From positions 1 through 26,737 of the forward strand of contig JBCBIX010000030.1 in the NCBI GenBank assembly GCA_038523965.1: a DNA stretch of 26,737 nt. The letters are read 5' to 3'. The notes beneath the pieces were generated by a model, which was not told the origin of the DNA, ran no database searches, and saw only the letters and a list, made by a program, of their open reading frames with translations. The DNA comes from JAJRXG01 sp038523965 (GTDB lineage: Bacteria; Bacteroidota; Bacteroidia; Chitinophagales; Saprospiraceae). Positions 25,546-26,737 of this stretch are shown piece after piece; the first letter of the stretch is position 1, and every line of letters begins with the position of its first letter. The position numbers were made by a program, and so were the translations under genes.

Positions 25546-25553
25546 TACCTTTA
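25546..25553 (+). promoter_or_regulatory. Candidate -7 element for the RNase P RNA gene
   Basis: TACCTTTA differs from the Bacteroidota -7 consensus TAnnTTTG only in the last base, and lies the right distance before the expected RNA 5' end (about 25557-25560). No clear -33 TTTG is present at normal spacing, so this is a weak call. Confidence 0.3.
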
Positions 25554-25555
25554 CG

Positions 25556-25914
25556 ATCGGTACAGTCATCATCGCTCTCTGGTAGCAGAGGGAGGAAAGT
25601 CCGGACAACGCAGAGCAATCGTGCCACCGACATAAGTGGGCTCCTGGTGAGGAGACAGATAGTGTCACAGAAAGGGATACCGCCAAGTTTATTTTGGTAA
25701 GGGTGAAAACGAGGTGTAAGAGACCCCGATGTGAGTTGGTAACAGCTCATGTTGATAAACCTCACGAGTTGCAATGTCATGTATATTTTGGCCTGTTCGC
25801 CATGGTGACCAGATAGTCTTGCTCGGACGAATCAAAAGGGGTAGGCAGCACAGATAAATGATGATGGTTGAGATTAAAGACTCAACAACAGAATCCGGCT
25901 TACACGTACCATTC
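25556..25914 (+). ncRNA. rnpB: RNase P RNA, bacterial type A
   Basis: This is the catalytic RNA of RNase P, which cleaves tRNA 5' leaders. Universal core elements are present in the right order: GAGGAAAGTCCGGAC (25592-25606), CAGAAAGGGATACCGCC near 25670, GGTAAGGGTGAAA near 25696, GTAGGCAGCACAGATAAATGA near 25840, and ACAGAATCCGGCTTA (25888-25902). The 5' GGTAC (25559-25563) pairs with 3' GTACC (25906-25910) as P1, and CATCATC (about 25567) pairs with GATGATG (about 25859) as P2, so both ends are defined to within a few bases. Length about 355 is normal. No tRNA or protein gene overlaps it. Confidence 0.95.
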
Positions 25915-25918
25915 ACAT

Positions 25919-25955
25919 GAAGGCCTCGAGGGTATCTCCTTGGGGCCTTCGCTTT
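25919..25955 (+). terminator. Probable terminator of rnpB
   Basis: GAAGGCCTC (25919-25927) pairs with GGGGCCTTC (25942-25950) with one G:U, and the inner GAGGG/TCCTT extends it around a TATC loop. It is followed by GCTTT. The T run is short, so termination may be partial or shared with the convergent porV. Confidence 0.55.
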
Positions 25956-25985
25956 GATATGCATTAACCAGCAGTACCTGGAGCC

Positions 25986-26737
25986 TTAGTTATCGTATCG
26001 GACATCATTTAGTCCAAAGGTAAAGCTGAACCGAAGGGTATTATCTAATGGGCTGCGCTGAGTATTCGTCGGAGCTAAATAGGACAGGTCAATGCCAAAC
26101 ACGTTGTATCTCAATCCAACTCCTATTGTCAAGAACTGTCGGTCACCCTTGTTTGGATTCTCGTAAAAGTACCCAGCTCGCACTGCAAACTGACGATCGT
26201 ACCAGTATTCAGCTCCTAATGAAAAGGAGAGCTCTTGAAGCTCCTCACTAAATCCGCCAGGCGCATCACTGAATGAACCAAAAACTCCCGCAAAGGTGGA
26301 CTTCTGGCGATAATCACCAACACCATCGCCATCTAAGCTAAACTCTGGATGATCTACTGGGAAAGGTGTGGGTACCAATAGCTTATTCATGTCAAGCGCG
26401 AATGTGATCGTGTTATACTCATCGATATTTTGCGTTAACGCTGCTCCAATTCCCAAATTGGTTGGAATGAACTCAGCTTGGGAGTTTTCCGCATTCGTAT
26501 AAGAAATCTTACTTCCCAAATTTGTGATGGCCAGTCCCCATGACCAGTTCACACCAGGTCCAACGAGGTCTGGGTTGCTGTTATATGCCATCGAAATATC
26601 AGCGGCGAATGCTGTGCCTGCGGTAATGTCTACTCCGCCTACTTGGAACCCAGAGGCAAGATTAGAGTAGATAAAACTACCCCCTACAGCGGCAGAAAAC
26701 TTAGGTGATAACTTACGCGAATAGGCAAATCCAACCT
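25986..26737 (-). CDS. porV: PorV-like type IX secretion outer-membrane protein, C-terminal part (runs off right edge)
   Basis: About 250 C-terminal residues of an outer-membrane beta-barrel of the FadL-like fold. The frame continues upstream beyond the apparent Met at 26591, reading VGFAYSRKLSPKFSAAVGG and AGTAFAADISMAYNSNP, so that Met is internal and the true start lies outside the window. Recognisable PorV (LptO) features are the strand WSWGLAITNLGSKISYTN, then the conserved TNLGIGAA, LDMNKLLVPTPFPVD with the Asn-Lys-Leu-Leu-x-Pro-Thr-Pro motif, GFSEELQELSFSLGAEYWYD, and the closing barrel strand RFSFTFGLNDV. PorV shuttles T9SS cargo from the translocon to the attachment complex that releases the sorting domain and links the protein to the surface. 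It ends about 70 bases from rnpB and is convergent with it. Confidence 0.88.
   Translation of the reverse strand, partial: VGFAYSRKLSPKFSAAVGGSFIYSNLASGFQVGGVDITAGTAFAADISMAYNSNPDLVGPGVNWSWGLAITNLGSKISYTNAENSQAEFIPTNLGIGAALTQNIDEYNTITFALDMNKLLVPTPFPVDHPEFSLDGDGVGDYRQKSTFAGVFGSFSDAPGGFSEELQELSFSLGAEYWYDRQFAVRAGYFYENPNKGDRQFLTIGVGLRYNVFGIDLSYLAPTNTQRSPLDNTLRFSFTFGLNDVRYDN

Noticed and set aside
26591..26591. Met at 26591 as the start of a short 201-residue protein
   Set aside because: The frame stays open to the window edge with PorV-like sequence upstream, so this Met is internal.
1..26737. Mobile elements, CRISPR arrays, tRNA genes, defence cassettes
   Set aside because: No transposase or integrase, no regularly spaced repeats, no tRNA-like GTTC-AAT arm seen; all large frames have core or metabolic assignments.

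Overview
The window looks like core chromosome of a Bacteroidota bacterium, most plausibly a marine or environmental member of the Saprospiria/Lewinella-like lineages (the phylum is well supported, the class is a guess). The phylum evidence is a secreted protein with a C-terminal type IX secretion (T9SS) sorting domain, a PorV-type T9SS outer-membrane protein at the right edge, the single-chain long PurL, mostly A-rich translation starts without Shine-Dalgarno sequences, and promoter-like TTTG / TAnnTTTG elements. I see no phage, transposon, CRISPR array or defence cassette.

Layout. Bases 1-760: the start of a CutC-family gene (-) diverges from an SRPBCC-fold protein (+). Bases 932-4228: a 1098-residue secreted multi-module protein with T9SS tail, closed by a terminator. 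Bases 4413-6403: an ECF sigma factor, translationally overlapped by a membrane-anchored protein whose distal half resembles an outer-membrane beta-barrel. This gene is convergent with purL, and the two stop codons share bases. Bases 6400-11463 (-): purA then purL, two purine-synthesis genes; purL has its own probable promoter, and a strand-specific terminator-like hairpin sits just before purA. Bases 11709-16464 (+): DUF2306 membrane protein, UPF1-like helicase, GT4 glycosyltransferase, and a RibBA protein with a degenerate GTP cyclohydrolase II half. Bases 16666-18692: groES-groEL with terminator. Bases 18815-19345: an exported thioredoxin-fold protein. Bases 19399-22582 (-): a KAS III-like enzyme, an SsuD-like flavin monooxygenase and a YdhF-like aldo/keto reductase. 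Bases 22715-25524 (+): glpD and a phosphofructokinase, joining glycerol-3-phosphate oxidation to glycolysis. Bases 25556-25914: RNase P RNA. Bases 25986-26737 (-): the 3' part of porV.

How the genes relate. PorV is the outer-membrane shuttle that hands T9SS cargo to the cell surface, so the large secreted protein is a likely client of the system whose component lies at the other end of the window. purA and purL act in one pathway. GlpD makes dihydroxyacetone phosphate, which enters at the level of the phosphofructokinase product pathway. The least ordinary items are the sigma factor plus trans-envelope barrel protein, the 5' leader of purA, the degenerate RibBA, the hybrid-signature phosphofructokinase and the SsuD-like enzyme with altered active-site positions. 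No previously undescribed multi-gene system is obvious; the sigma/barrel pair is the best candidate for a second look.
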